Of a stretch of 64,000 nucleotides of DNA, positions 34,712 to 43,003 are shown piece by piece. Position 1 is the first letter of the stretch. Each line of letters starts with the position of its first letter. The notes under the pieces were generated by a model. That model made no database searches, was not told the origin of the DNA, and saw only the letters and a program-made list of their open reading frames with translations. The DNA is taken from assembly GCA_039030395.1 (NCBI GenBank), contig JBCCEF010000008.1, positions 1-64,000 of the forward strand, written 5' to 3'. A program made the translations under genes and the position numbers. The DNA is from Acidobacteriota bacterium (GTDB lineage: Bacteria > Acidobacteriota > Thermoanaerobaculia > Multivoradales > JBCCEF01).

Positions 34712-37501
34712 ATGACCCAAGACCCGAAATCCTCCAGCTCGCGACACCTGCACATCACCATCCACGAAGACTCCGGGAATATCGCCTCGGGACGGGACGA
34801 CCGTCGATTCGTTGGCGGCAGCGATCCGAGGCCTTCCGCCGTCTCCCTGCCGCCACCTTCGGACCCCGCGAAGTCCGCCGTCTCCCTGCCGCCGGCGAGC
34901 AATCCCGACGAGAAGATCCGCCGCCTCGGCACCGACTGCGCGCCGGGGGCGCCCTGGGCCGCCGTCCAGGCGACGGTGCAGGACTGCCCGCCGGCGTCGT
35001 GCTCGTGCTGCTGCGACGCAGATCGTGGCGGCGCCCGCGCCTCCACCGCCGAGCAAGAGGACTGGAGCGGCTTCGTGATCGTGCGGCTGATCGCCGGCAT
35101 CCGGTCCCTGACCGCCGAGAGCCTGTGGCAGCTCGCCCACGAACTTCATCTACCGGGCCTCGCCTCGGTCCTTCGGCTCGAATTCGCCGAGGAGACTTGG
35201 GGCCCCGGACCACACGAGGATCCGCCGGCAGAGGAACCCTACCCACCGAACGTCCTGGAGTCCTGGCCGCTGATCCACTCCGAAGCTTGCGCCACCCGGG
35301 AGGACATCATCAAGGCCATCGATGCCGCCGAGCAAGCAGCCGCCACGTCGAACGTTCCGCCGCTCTTCAGCCTGGTTTCATACTGGCGGGTCGACGTCCG
35401 GCGGCATCCGACACGGGTTCCGGAGCTGATCGCCCGATTCCAGGCGTTGGCGGAAGTGGCTCTGGCCTACGCCGAGATCACCGCCACCGACCCGTCCTTC
35501 GATTCCGACCAGGAGTACTTCGAGCGCGGGCCCGTGGGATTCGGAGCGCGGTTCGCGAGGGAACGGTTGGTCCAGACCCCTGCCTCGATCAAGGTCTGTG
35601 ATCTCGAACAAGCCTGGCACCTCGACCATCGCGAGTTCACCCAGGGGAGCACTTCGCTGCTGAATCCACCCTTCGTCGGCGCCAACCGCAATGACGACGA
35701 CAAGAACCAGGGCTCCCACGGCACGGCGGTCATCGGGGAACTCGGCGGCATCGCCGACCCGTCGCCGCCGGATGACAAGATCATCACCGGAGCGGCTGAA
35801 GGCTTCGGCAACTTCCCTTTGGCCTCGCACTACCTGCCGCTGAACTTCCCGGATGCGAGGCGCGGCACCAACGGCCACATCACCTCGGCCATCGCCTACG
35901 CGACGGTCCTGGGCAGTCCACCGCTCACACCCGGCGACATCCTGCTCCTCGAAGTGCAGCGCGGCGGCAAGCCCACCGAGATTGCCGATCCGGCGGACCG
36001 CGACGCCATTCGCCTGGCTTCGGCGTTGGGGGTGATCGTGGTCGAGGCAGCGGGCAACGGCGGCGTGGATCTCGACCGCTATCGCAACCCACACAGCGGC
36101 CGCAGCCTCAACCCGCGGGATCCGAGTTTCATCGACTCCGGCGCCATCCTGGTGGGCGCGGCGGCCGCCGAGCTGCCGCACGATCGCAGAGACTTTTCGT
36201 GTTTCGGTGCGCGGGTCGACTGCTACGCCTGGGGAGACCGGGTGACCACCTGCGGCTACGGCGATCTCTACGGCGAAGACGAAACCGACTTCTACACCGA
36301 CACCTTCTCCGGCACCTCCAGCGCCTCGCCGATGGTCGCCGGCGCGGCGGCGCTCATCCAGGCCTTCGCAGGCTCCAACGGCGGAAAGCTGTTGCCCCTT
36401 CGCATGCGCAAGGTGCTTTCCGATCCCCAGACCGGAACTCCCCAAGGTCCCAACGTGCCCGGCGCCATCGGCATCATGCCGGACCTCGGCGAAATCCTCA
36501 CCCGGCGATTGCAGCTCACCGAGAACGTGTACCTCCGCCGCACTCCGCAAGACGACGGCTCCCAGGAGGTCGCCACCGGAGCGTTGAGCTCCAGCCCGGA
36601 CATCGTCATGACCTTCGGCCCGGACACGGACGCCGCACAGCGGCTGGGAGAAGGCCCTGCCGCCTCGGATCCGGCGCCCGGCGAGCCGATCAACACCCAG
36701 CGCTTTCTCGACCCGATCTCAAAACTTCGGCTGTACCTGCGGGCGCGCAACCGAGGCAGCGCCGAGGGCTTCGCCCGAGCTTTGCTCTTCACCAGCTCGG
36801 CGGCGACCTTCATCACGCCGGATCGATGGAACCAGACCGCGGAGATCGGACTGAAGGAGGTTCCGGTGGGCGACACTTTGCGGGTCTCGGAAGGAGTCCT
36901 CAGGACCGACTTGCGTGGAATTCCCTGGAACAACCAAGGAAACCTGAAGCTGGATCCGCCCCCCAGCTTCCTCGCCGTCTACCAGACCGCCCGCAAGGCC
37001 TTCGGACCGAACCTCCCTCAGCCCGACCAACCGCTCCCGCCCGGACCTCCCTACTTCCGCTTGCGGGAATTCCTCGACTTCCTGCGTGGACCGGGCGTGG
37101 CCTGGCGTAACGTCTATCCGGTCGAGGTCGAACCGAACGGCCAGGAATCCGCCGTCACCCTGTCCTTCCTCTTCGCCGGCACGCCGGACCGCTCTCGTTC
37201 CTTCGACTTCGAGATCGAACAGCGCCTTCCCGCCGGTACCGGCCTGGCGTTGGGCCTCGAGAGCGCAGCACTGCAGTCCAAACTGGTAAGAGACCGAAAG
37301 GACCTTCCGAACAGCGGACCGATCGACCTTGCGCAGCGGCGAACGGAACTCCCCCGAGTGCGTATCGCCCCCGACGAGAACGGCGCCGCGAGCTTCCAGA
37401 TCGACGGCCCCCTGCGCACCGGCCACAGCCTGTCGATCCGGCAGATCTGGCGGGGAATCGAAGTCGGCCGCATCTCCTGGTGGTTCCGGGAGGCGCCATA
37501 G
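34712..37501 (+). CDS. S8 (subtilisin-like) serine protease without signal peptide
   Basis: The 929-residue product starts MTQDPKSSSSRHLHITIHE with no membrane or secretion signal; GGGAG is 7 nt upstream of the ATG. The N-terminal ~280 residues have a Cys cluster (PPASCSCCCDAD) and helices. The subtilase domain spans ~290-600: catalytic Asp in KVCDLEQAW (or a nearby Asp), His in GSHGTAVIGE, the oxyanion region EAAGNGG, and Ser in GTSSASPMVAGAAALI. A beta-rich C-terminal third follows (~600-929). It is probably cytoplasmic, unlike most S8 proteases. Its position after the CHAT lipoprotein suggests a protease pair under one ECF sigma, by inference. Confidence 0.87.
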   Translation: MTQDPKSSSSRHLHITIHEDSGNIASGRDDRRFVGGSDPRPSAVSLPPPSDPAKSAVSLPPASNPDEKIRRLGTDCAPGAPWAAVQATVQDCPPASCSCCCDADRGGARASTAEQEDWSGFVIVRLIAGIRSLTAESLWQLAHELHLPGLASVLRLEFAEETWGPGPHEDPPAEEPYPPNVLESWPLIHSEACATREDIIKAIDAAEQAAATSNVPPLFSLVSYWRVDVRRHPTRVPELIARFQALAEVALAYAEITATDPSFDSDQEYFERGPVGFGARFARERLVQTPASIKVCDLEQAWHLDHREFTQGSTSLLNPPFVGANRNDDDKNQGSHGTAVIGELGGIADPSPPDDKIITGAAEGFGNFPLASHYLPLNFPDARRGTNGHITSAIAYATVLGSPPLTPGDILLLEVQRGGKPTEIADPADRDAIRLASALGVIVVEAAGNGGVDLDRYRNPHSGRSLNPRDPSFIDSGAILVGAAAAELPHDRRDFSCFGARVDCYAWGDRVTTCGYGDLYGEDETDFYTDTFSGTSSASPMVAGAAALIQAFAGSNGGKLLPLRMRKVLSDPQTGTPQGPNVPGAIGIMPDLGEILTRRLQLTENVYLRRTPQDDGSQEVATGALSSSPDIVMTFGPDTDAAQRLGEGPAASDPAPGEPINTQRFLDPISKLRLYLRARNRGSAEGFARALLFTSSAATFITPDRWNQTAEIGLKEVPVGDTLRVSEGVLRTDLRGIPWNNQGNLKLDPPPSFLAVYQTARKAFGPNLPQPDQPLPPGPPYFRLREFLDFLRGPGVAWRNVYPVEVEPNGQESAVTLSFLFAGTPDRSRSFDFEIEQRLPAGTGLALGLESAALQSKLVRDRKDLPNSGPIDLAQRRTELPRVRIAPDENGAASFQIDGPLRTGHSLSIRQIWRGIEVGRISWWFREAP

Positions 37502-37532
37502 CTCACCGGAAAGGCACCCTGAAAGTCAAAGC

Positions 37533-37570
37533 AAAAAGAGGCCGCGATCCCATGACGGGCGCGGCCTCTT
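37533..37570. terminator. Bidirectional terminator between subtilase and 37596 gene
   Basis: AGAGGCCGCG (37537-37546) pairs with CGCGGCCTCT (37560-37569), a perfect 10-bp stem. AAAAA precedes it and TTTCCTT follows, so a U-run occurs in both directions. It separates the convergent genes. Confidence 0.88.
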
Positions 37571-37595
37571 TCCTTGGTCGGAGCGAGCCAGAAAC

Positions 37596-38183
37596 TCAAT
37601 CGTCGGCGTCACCGCGGCCGGCATCGCGAATCATCTGGGCGTTCTCCAGGCGGGCGAGCTGCGTTTGGAGTTCCAGATAGCGGCGCTCCGCCCGGAACAT
37701 CCCTTCGGCGGCGCGGTCGTCCAAGGTGCGAGTGCCCTCGCCGAAAATCTCGTCGATAAACTCCAGCAGGCGATCCAGGAAGCCGCCGAGGGAAATGCCG
37801 AAGACATTCTTCAACAGCTTCTTGATCAGGATGGCGATCCCGCCCACGCCGCCGAGGCCCGGGATGCTGGAGATCGAGCGGGCGGCGGACAAGCCGCTGG
37901 ACATGAGCTGCGGACCGGCATAGTTCTGGAACTGCCGATCGAACTCCGCCTGCTGCTCCCTCGGCGCGCCATCGTAAACCTCCATTACCCGCGACGAGAG
38001 CTGCTCGATCTGCGCCCGCGCCATCTCGTCGAGGCCCGTGATGATCGGCGCCAGCTCCTTGTCCGGCAGCAGCGAAATGGCCTTCTGATTGAAGATCGAC
38101 GTGAACTGGTCGAAGCCCTTGAAGTACTTCACCAAATCGTCGCGACCGGCGGGCGGTTTTCCTTGACTCTTCGAATCGGGCAT
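37596..38183 (-). CDS. Uncharacterised protein with Gly-rich hydrophobic/amphipathic core
   Basis: The 195-residue product matches no family I recognise. An N-terminal helical region (DDLVKYFKGFDQFTSIFNQKA..., residues 15-90) is followed by a glycine-rich hydrophobic segment and an amphipathic run (residues ~100-145: SIPGLGGVGGIAILIKKLL, then NVFGISLGGFLDRLLEFIDEIF). A charged coiled-coil-like C-terminus follows (RAERRYLELQTQLARLENAQ). There is no signal peptide. The middle could insert in or lie on a membrane. ATG 38183 follows AGGAG by 6 nt. It faces the subtilase across a shared terminator and could be its partner or substrate, which is speculation. Confidence 0.65.
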   Translation of the reverse strand: MPDSKSQGKPPAGRDDLVKYFKGFDQFTSIFNQKAISLLPDKELAPIITGLDEMARAQIEQLSSRVMEVYDGAPREQQAEFDRQFQNYAGPQLMSSGLSAARSISSIPGLGGVGGIAILIKKLLKNVFGISLGGFLDRLLEFIDEIFGEGTRTLDDRAAEGMFRAERRYLELQTQLARLENAQMIRDAGRGDADD

Positions 38184-38399
38184 GGATCTCTCCTCTTCGG
38201 TTGGGAATTGGGCACGACAACCCCGGCGCCCCATGGCGATGGCGGATCTGTGCCCGAAGATGGAGAGGGAAATCCCAACGGAAGAGAAAAGGGTGACACC
38301 CGTCGGTTCTCGAATCGGCCTGACGGAGGGCGAACTACCGTTCGCGGATGGGTTTGAGAGAGGGGATGTTGGGGCTGGTCGGCAGTGGAGTCCTGAAGG

Positions 38400-38831
38400 C
38401 TAGTCCTTGAGGGGATTCTTCCAGCGAAGACCGGGGAAACGAGAGAAATCCGAGTCGTTTGAGTGCAGCTCGGCCTGGTACTCGATCGCGAGGGCGGCCA
38501 GATGGCAGTCTGTACTGAGCTTGCTCGAAGCCGCGGTACCGACCATCAGCTCATCAAGCAAGTCGAGATGTCGAGAGCCTGGCTGGAGAACCTGAACGGT
38601 CGGGCGATCCAGCCAAGCTCGCATCTCCTCCAACGCTTCTCTCGGCGACAAGGGCTCGTCAAACAGCGAATGATTGGACACCAGGCGCAGAAAACCCAAC
38701 AGCACGACCCAGGGCAGGCCCACCATGGTTCTTCCAGAGAGACTCGTTTCCCACCACTCCATCGCTCGGATGTGATGGGGTGAGTCTGGATTGTAGGCGT
38801 ACAGAAGAAGGTTGATGTCCGGAAGGATCAC
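38400..38831 (-). CDS. vapC: VapC-like PIN-domain toxin ribonuclease
   Basis: The 143-residue PIN-domain protein has the acidic active-site residues expected of VapC: D5 in ILPDINLLLYA, Glu in LSPREALEEM, D in STDCHLAALAIE and D in LHSNDSDFSRF. It should be a Mg-dependent endoribonuclease, held inactive by VapB. The ATG overlaps the antitoxin stop by 4 nt (ATGA), the classical order. All key residues are present, so the toxin looks intact. Confidence 0.92.
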   Translation of the reverse strand: MILPDINLLLYAYNPDSPHHIRAMEWWETSLSGRTMVGLPWVVLLGFLRLVSNHSLFDEPLSPREALEEMRAWLDRPTVQVLQPGSRHLDLLDELMVGTAASSKLSTDCHLAALAIEYQAELHSNDSDFSRFPGLRWKNPLKD

Positions 38832-39106
38832 TCTTGTTCCGCCTCCTTGCGGACTTTCTCTAGAAAGTCTTCTACCGCCAGTTCATCGACTAGTTGATTG
38901 AACTTGAGGGGATCGATTCCCGGTCGCAATCCACGCGCCTTCTTTCCGATCTTGAAAGGCGGCAAGGTCGCTGCTGGCAACTCACCTCGACCGAAACCAC
39001 GGCGAAGGGTCGCGTTGACGACCTCTTTGAAGGTCTTGCCGGTGAGGCGAGCCGTGTCCTTCAACCTACGTGCTAGATCGTCGTCGAGTGTGAGCGTGGT
39101 TCTCAT
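38828..39106 (-). CDS. vapB: VapB-like ribbon-helix-helix antitoxin
   Basis: The 92-residue product has an N-terminal ribbon-helix-helix (MRTTLTLDDDLARRLKDTARLTGKTFKEVVNATLRRGF) that binds DNA as a dimer, then a linker and a C-terminal toxin-binding tail rich in Glu/Lys (EDFLEKVRKEAEQE). It neutralises the downstream VapC and probably represses its own promoter. No Shine-Dalgarno is visible; the promoter geometry suggests a leaderless mRNA starting at or next to the ATG. Confidence 0.9.
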   Translation of the reverse strand: MRTTLTLDDDLARRLKDTARLTGKTFKEVVNATLRRGFGRGELPAATLPPFKIGKKARGLRPGIDPLKFNQLVDELAVEDFLEKVRKEAEQE

Positions 39107-39111
39107 GCAGA

Positions 39112-39141
39112 CATCATGATGCCTCAGTTAGTCGCTGTCAA
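39112..39141 (-). promoter_or_regulatory. vapBC promoter with overlapping palindromic operator
   Basis: On the minus strand a perfect -35 TTGACA (39141-39136), a 17-bp spacer and a -10 CATGAT (39118-39113) are present. The 10-bp palindrome CATCATGATG (39112-39121) covers the -10 and is a likely VapB site. Transcription would start at about 39105-39106, at the vapB ATG itself. Confidence 0.75.
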
Positions 39142-39317
39142 GATGCGCAACCTTCACTTCGGCGTTCAAGTTCCGGCCCCCTTCCCCAGTTGGATGTCGG
39201 CTCGTTCAGTCCCACGGGTCCGACCTAGCAGAACAGCACGCTTCAACGTTTCCTTAGGTAGCGTAGCCGGGTCGAGCCAGGGGCCAGGCGCCTTTCAGGT
39301 CAAACACTCTCTCCCCC

Positions 39318-39361
39318 TTGACCGTATTACAGATGTAGTCCATACTGACTACATCAGTAAT
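39318..39361 (+). promoter_or_regulatory. blaI-type promoter and operator
   Basis: A -35 TTGACC (39318-39323), 17-bp spacer and -10 CATACT (39341-39346) are seen. Inverted arms ATTACAGATGTAGTC (39326-39340) and GACTACATCAGTAAT (39347-39361) match at 14 of 15 positions, and the 6-bp gap between them is exactly the -10. The left arm contains TACAGATGTA, a perfect TACAnnTGTA BlaI/MecI half-pair. Autorepression by the downstream regulator follows. Confidence 0.87.
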
Positions 39362-39377
39362 CAACCAAGAGGACGCG

Positions 39378-39767
39378 ATGAGCACACCAGGGATCCGCAT
39401 TTCCGACGCCGAGTGGCAGGTGATGAACGTGTTGTGGCGGCAATCGCCTTTGACCGCCCGGGAGGTGGTCGCCGCTCTCGGCGATGACACCGGCTGGCAT
39501 CCCAAGACGGTGCGGACGCTCCTCGGGCGGCTGGTCAAGAAGAAGGCGCTGACCTTCGAGGAGGATGGCCACCTCTACCGCTACAGCCCGGCGGTGCGGC
39601 GAGAGGAGTGCGTCGAGCGAGAGGGGCGCTCCTTCGTGGAGCGGGTCTTCGGCGGCGATCGCCACTCGCTGCTTCTCCACTTCGCGCGCCGGGCGGACCT
39701 ATCCCAGGAGGAAGCCGATGAACTGCGCCGCATTCTCGACGGTGCGGACGAGGGCAGCGAGAGATGA
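39378..39767 (+). CDS. BlaI/MecI-family repressor
   Basis: The 129-residue winged-helix repressor has the family N-terminus ISDAEWQVMNVLWRQSPLTAREVVAAL and recognition region WHPKTVRTLLGRLVKKKALTFEEDGHLYRYSPAVRREEC, then a helical dimer domain. It should bind the TACAnnTGTA-type palindrome at its own promoter and be released by proteolysis signalled by the M56 protein, whose gene overlaps its stop by 4 nt. Target genes beyond this operon are not visible; no beta-lactamase is in the window. Confidence 0.95.
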   Translation: MSTPGIRISDAEWQVMNVLWRQSPLTAREVVAALGDDTGWHPKTVRTLLGRLVKKKALTFEEDGHLYRYSPAVRREECVEREGRSFVERVFGGDRHSLLLHFARRADLSQEEADELRRILDGADEGSER

Positions 39768-41185
39768 GCGCCTTCCTCGCCGGTTTCCTGGTGCACTCCC
39801 TCAAGGCGGCGGCGGTGGTGCTGCTGGTCCTTCTCGTTCAGTTTCTCTTCCGCCGCTGGCTCCCGGCCCGTTTCGTCTACGCGCTGTGGGCTCTGGTCCT
39901 CTTGCGGCTGTTGATGCCGGCGGCACCGATCAGTTCCTGGAGCCTGTTTCACCTGCCGGTGGAGGGCGGAAAGAGACTTCCCGGCCTGATCGACCTGGCC
40001 ACCACTCCGGCGCCGGTCCCTGAATCCGAGGCCTCCTCCCCCACCCTCTGGCAGCGCACCTGCGAGCAGCGGGGCCTTCTCGTCCAGATTCTGTGGCTGG
40101 CCGGTATCGTCGGCTTGGCGGCCCGGCAGTTGCTTCACGAAGGGCGTCTGCGCTCTCGCCTTGCCGACCGCAAACGCAGTACCGACCCCCGGATTCTGGA
40201 ACCACTGGAAGACGCGAGAACGATTCTCGGCCTCCACCGTGCCCCGGAAGTCTTCGAAACCTCGGCGGTGACCTCGCCGGCGCTCCACGGTTTTCTCCGG
40301 CCGCGCGTTCTGCTCCCTCCGGGGACCGCCGAAGGTCTTTCGGAAGAATCGCTGCGGCACGTTCTGCTGCACGAACTCGCCCACATCAAGCAGCGCGACC
40401 ACTGGATTCAGGCCACGGCCTCGGTGCTGCGTTGGCTGCACTGGTTCAATCCACTGATTCACCTGGCCTACCGCCGCATGCAGTCGGATCGCGAGCCGGC
40501 TTGCGATGCGCTGGTCCTCGGCCACCTTTCGCCACGGGCGCGACGCGCCTACGGCTCCACCTTGATCAGCCTGTCCGCCGGTCCTCGAGGGGAAGCATCC
40601 GGATCGCTGGTAGGCATGGCTGAGACCTATCAACACCTGAGGAGAAGAGTCTCCATGATCGCGAAATTCAGTATCCGTCCCCTCCGCGTCTCCGCCGTCC
40701 TGGCCTGCGCCATGATCGTCCTCGCCGTCGTCAGCTTGACCGACCAGCCCGCCGTGGCCGCCGACACCGAACAGGCGGACATGGCAGCACAGAAGGAGAC
40801 CATCACCGACCTCCGCACCATCGGCTCCGCTCTCCACAAGTGGGGCAACGACCAGGCAAAGATAGAAGAGGGCTCGCTGGACTACGGCGACACCCTCGAC
40901 TGGCAAATCTGTCCCGCAGTCGAGTGGTCCGAGATCGAGGCCATCCTGGTGCCGCGCTATCTGCCGGAAGTCCCCAAGATCGATGGCTGGGGCAACACCT
41001 ACGAGTTCGCGGCCAATCTCGGCCAGCCCGGCAGCCAACCGTGCTGGATCGGAATCCGCAGCACCGGCAAGGATGGACGCTTTGAGAGCAAGCCCTACGT
41101 CATCAGCGGCTTCGAGCACAACCAGTGGGAGCGGGACATCGTCTGGATCGACGGGTTCTTCATGACCTGGCCCACGATGCAGTGA
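39764..41185 (+). CDS. BlaR1-like M56 membrane metalloprotease with pseudopilin-like sensor tail
   Basis: The 473-residue product has membrane helices near the N-terminus and around residues 100-125. The zinc motif HELAH sits in LLHELAHIKQRDHW at ~200, followed by REPACDALVL. Another membrane helix at ~310-335 (VSAVLACAMIVLAVVSLTD) is followed by an exported tail with a GspG-like pattern (TDLRTIGSALHKWGND..., VPKIDGWGNTYEFAANL). BlaR1 carries a penicillin-binding sensor at this place; here a pseudopilin-like domain replaces it, so the signal is probably not a beta-lactam. It should cleave the co-encoded repressor. Confidence 0.87.
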   Translation: MSAFLAGFLVHSLKAAAVVLLVLLVQFLFRRWLPARFVYALWALVLLRLLMPAAPISSWSLFHLPVEGGKRLPGLIDLATTPAPVPESEASSPTLWQRTCEQRGLLVQILWLAGIVGLAARQLLHEGRLRSRLADRKRSTDPRILEPLEDARTILGLHRAPEVFETSAVTSPALHGFLRPRVLLPPGTAEGLSEESLRHVLLHELAHIKQRDHWIQATASVLRWLHWFNPLIHLAYRRMQSDREPACDALVLGHLSPRARRAYGSTLISLSAGPRGEASGSLVGMAETYQHLRRRVSMIAKFSIRPLRVSAVLACAMIVLAVVSLTDQPAVAADTEQADMAAQKETITDLRTIGSALHKWGNDQAKIEEGSLDYGDTLDWQICPAVEWSEIEAILVPRYLPEVPKIDGWGNTYEFAANLGQPGSQPCWIGIRSTGKDGRFESKPYVISGFEHNQWERDIVWIDGFFMTWPTMQ

Positions 41186-41194
41186 TCGTCAAAG

Positions 41195-41223
41195 CCGGAA
41201 CCGCCGGCCGAAGGGTCGGCGGT
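41195..41223 (+). terminator. Possible terminator hairpin after the M56 gene
   Basis: ACCGCCG (41200-41206) and CGGCGGT (41217-41223) pair across 10 nt just past the stop codon. No T-run follows, so termination is uncertain. Confidence 0.3.
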
Positions 41224-41243
41224 CCTGCCGATACACTGCCTGG

Positions 41244-42320
41244 ATGCACCTAAACGAAGAAGAGTTCGCCAGATCGACGAGCCGGCCGAGGACCCGCGGT
41301 CACCGAAAGCTGGCGTCGCTCGGCTCCGCCGCCGCGGCTCTACTTCTCACGGTGTCGGTCGGTCTGCCGGTGGTTCCGGCAGCAGCCGAATCAGCCGACG
41401 GCGGAGCGGCTGCACCGCTGGTCGAGGAGCTGATCGATCTGATCCGGGAAAACTACATCCTCGACCAGAGGATCCCCAACATCGAACAAACACTCAGGGA
41501 GCAGCTCGCCGGCAACGCCTACGAGGGATTGGAGGCGGCCTTGGCCTTCTCCCTGACCCGGGACCTGCGGGAAGCGAGTTCCGATCTCCATTTCGGCGTC
41601 CAGGTTCGACCGCCGGCCAGGGCGAGCCACGAAGCCGCGACTCCTCCTGCAGGTGCGCAAGGAGGATTGAGGCGGGTGGAGGTCCTGGCGGGCAACGTCG
41701 GCTACCTCGAAATCGCCGCTTTCGTCGATCCAGCCCAGGGTGCCGAAGCCGTCGACGCCGCCTTCGCCGAGCTGGCCGGGACCGACGCGCTACTGATCGA
41801 CGTCCGCACCAGCCGGGGCGGCCACCCGGCGATGGTGGCCTATTTGGCCAGCTACCTTTTCACCGGCGAGCCGTTCGTCTTGAGCCGCATCTACTGGCGC
41901 AACCGCGACGAGACGATGGAGTTCCGAACCCGCACCGACCTCCCCTCACCGCGCTACCCCGATCGCCCCGTCTTCGTACTCACCAGCGCCGACACTCCTT
42001 CGGCGGCGGAAGGTTTCAGCTATCACCTGAAGCACTTTGGGCGAGCCACCCTGGTCGGCGAGACCACCGCCGGGGCGGCGCATCCGATCCAGATCTTTCC
42101 CCTCGGAGAAAACTTCCGGGTGGCCATCCCCACCGCCCGGGCGATCAACCCTCGCACCGGCACGAACTGGGAGGGCAAGGGCGTAGAGCCCGACGAGGAC
42201 GTCCCGGCCCACCAAGCCCTGAATACCGCCCATCGCTGCGCCGTCGAGGCCCTACTTGAGCAAGCCTCCGAGCCCAACGAAACGGATACCCTGAGAAGAA
42301 TCTTGACCGGCCTGGAGTGA
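41244..42320 (+). CDS. Exported S41 (C-terminal-processing-like) peptidase
   Basis: The 358-residue product has a signal peptide after a basic N-terminus (RKLASLGSAAAALLLTVSVGLPVVPAAA). The N-terminal helical lead (LVEELIDLIRENYILDQRIPNIEQTLREQL) is typical of S41 proteins of the tricorn/IRBP-like group. In the catalytic region, GNVGYLEIAAF and LLIDVRTSRGG lead to the Ser region TSADTPSAAEGFSYHLK and VGETTAGAAHP. The end (GKGVEPDEDVPAHQAL) is diagnostic. No PDZ domain was seen. It probably degrades periplasmic peptides. It is 58 bp from the M56 gene and may be co-regulated. Confidence 0.9.
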   Translation: MHLNEEEFARSTSRPRTRGHRKLASLGSAAAALLLTVSVGLPVVPAAAESADGGAAAPLVEELIDLIRENYILDQRIPNIEQTLREQLAGNAYEGLEAALAFSLTRDLREASSDLHFGVQVRPPARASHEAATPPAGAQGGLRRVEVLAGNVGYLEIAAFVDPAQGAEAVDAAFAELAGTDALLIDVRTSRGGHPAMVAYLASYLFTGEPFVLSRIYWRNRDETMEFRTRTDLPSPRYPDRPVFVLTSADTPSAAEGFSYHLKHFGRATLVGETTAGAAHPIQIFPLGENFRVAIPTARAINPRTGTNWEGKGVEPDEDVPAHQALNTAHRCAVEALLEQASEPNETDTLRRILTGLE

Positions 42321-42461
42321 CCGATAGAAAACGGAATGAGGCGTGCCCCCCAGCCTCAGGTGGCAATCGACCTTCCTGCACCTCGATTGGGGGGAAGCTC
42401 GGGTGGCACTTCTATGGGAGCGAGCCAACCTTGAGGTCGGCTGCCTGTGTGCAGCGGCGCC

Positions 42462-42953
42462 CTACCTCGGGCGCAGTCCGTGTGGTACCCAAAGCGGCTC
42501 GGCATCGTACATGTTGACATAAAGAATCACCGGCTCCGCCTGCCCATCCCAGCGCACTTCGTAGACATCCAAAAGCCCACCGCCCAGATCGGAGTTGACC
42601 GTCTCGAAGGGGCAACATGCACCCTTGCGCGAGTAGGTAATGGGCTGACCTTGCGGTCCGACGATGCTGTTCAAGAACTGACGTGAGTTGGAAGGACCCT
42701 GCCCAGCAGCGGCACCGCCAACGCAAATGGGATCCGCTTCCGAATAGCCACAGGTTTCCGATGGCGCCATCTGGAGGCCGGACAATCCCTTTCGATCGCC
42801 GGTGGCGCCGCTCGGTACCATATGGCCGTTTTGCGATTGGCTACTGACGATGTTCGGCTCTTCCAAGGTCGACGAGCTACAACCCCAGAAAGCCGAAGCG
42901 CAACCGATCAAGAAAAGCACGACACACATCGCGTGGTGGGTAGACCACTTCAT
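42462..42953 (-). CDS. Uncharacterised lipoprotein
   Basis: The 163-residue product has a signal peptide and lipobox candidates FLIGC and FWGC near residues 18 and 25. The mature part is Ser/Gly-rich with Cys at CGYSEADPIC and GACCPFETVNSDLGG. No domain was recognised. ATG 42953 is preceded by AGGAG at 6 nt; the longer frame back to 43040 overlaps the TfoX-like gene and is not supported. It is the last gene of a leftward run. Confidence 0.65.
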   Translation of the reverse strand: MKWSTHHAMCVVLFLIGCASAFWGCSSSTLEEPNIVSSQSQNGHMVPSGATGDRKGLSGLQMAPSETCGYSEADPICVGGAAAGQGPSNSRQFLNSIVGPQGQPITYSRKGACCPFETVNSDLGGGLLDVYEVRWDGQAEPVILYVNMYDAEPLWVPHGLRPR

Positions 42954-43003
42954 AGGAACTCCTTCCTGATGGCTAAGCCGATGTTCCTGCCGACACATCG
43001 GAA

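Noticed and set aside
42355-42410. CCCCCCA...TGGGGGG pair as a fourth copy of the three-hairpin element
   Set aside because: It has 7-bp arms only, lacks the conserved linker and the other stems, and looks like an ordinary 3' hairpin between convergent genes.
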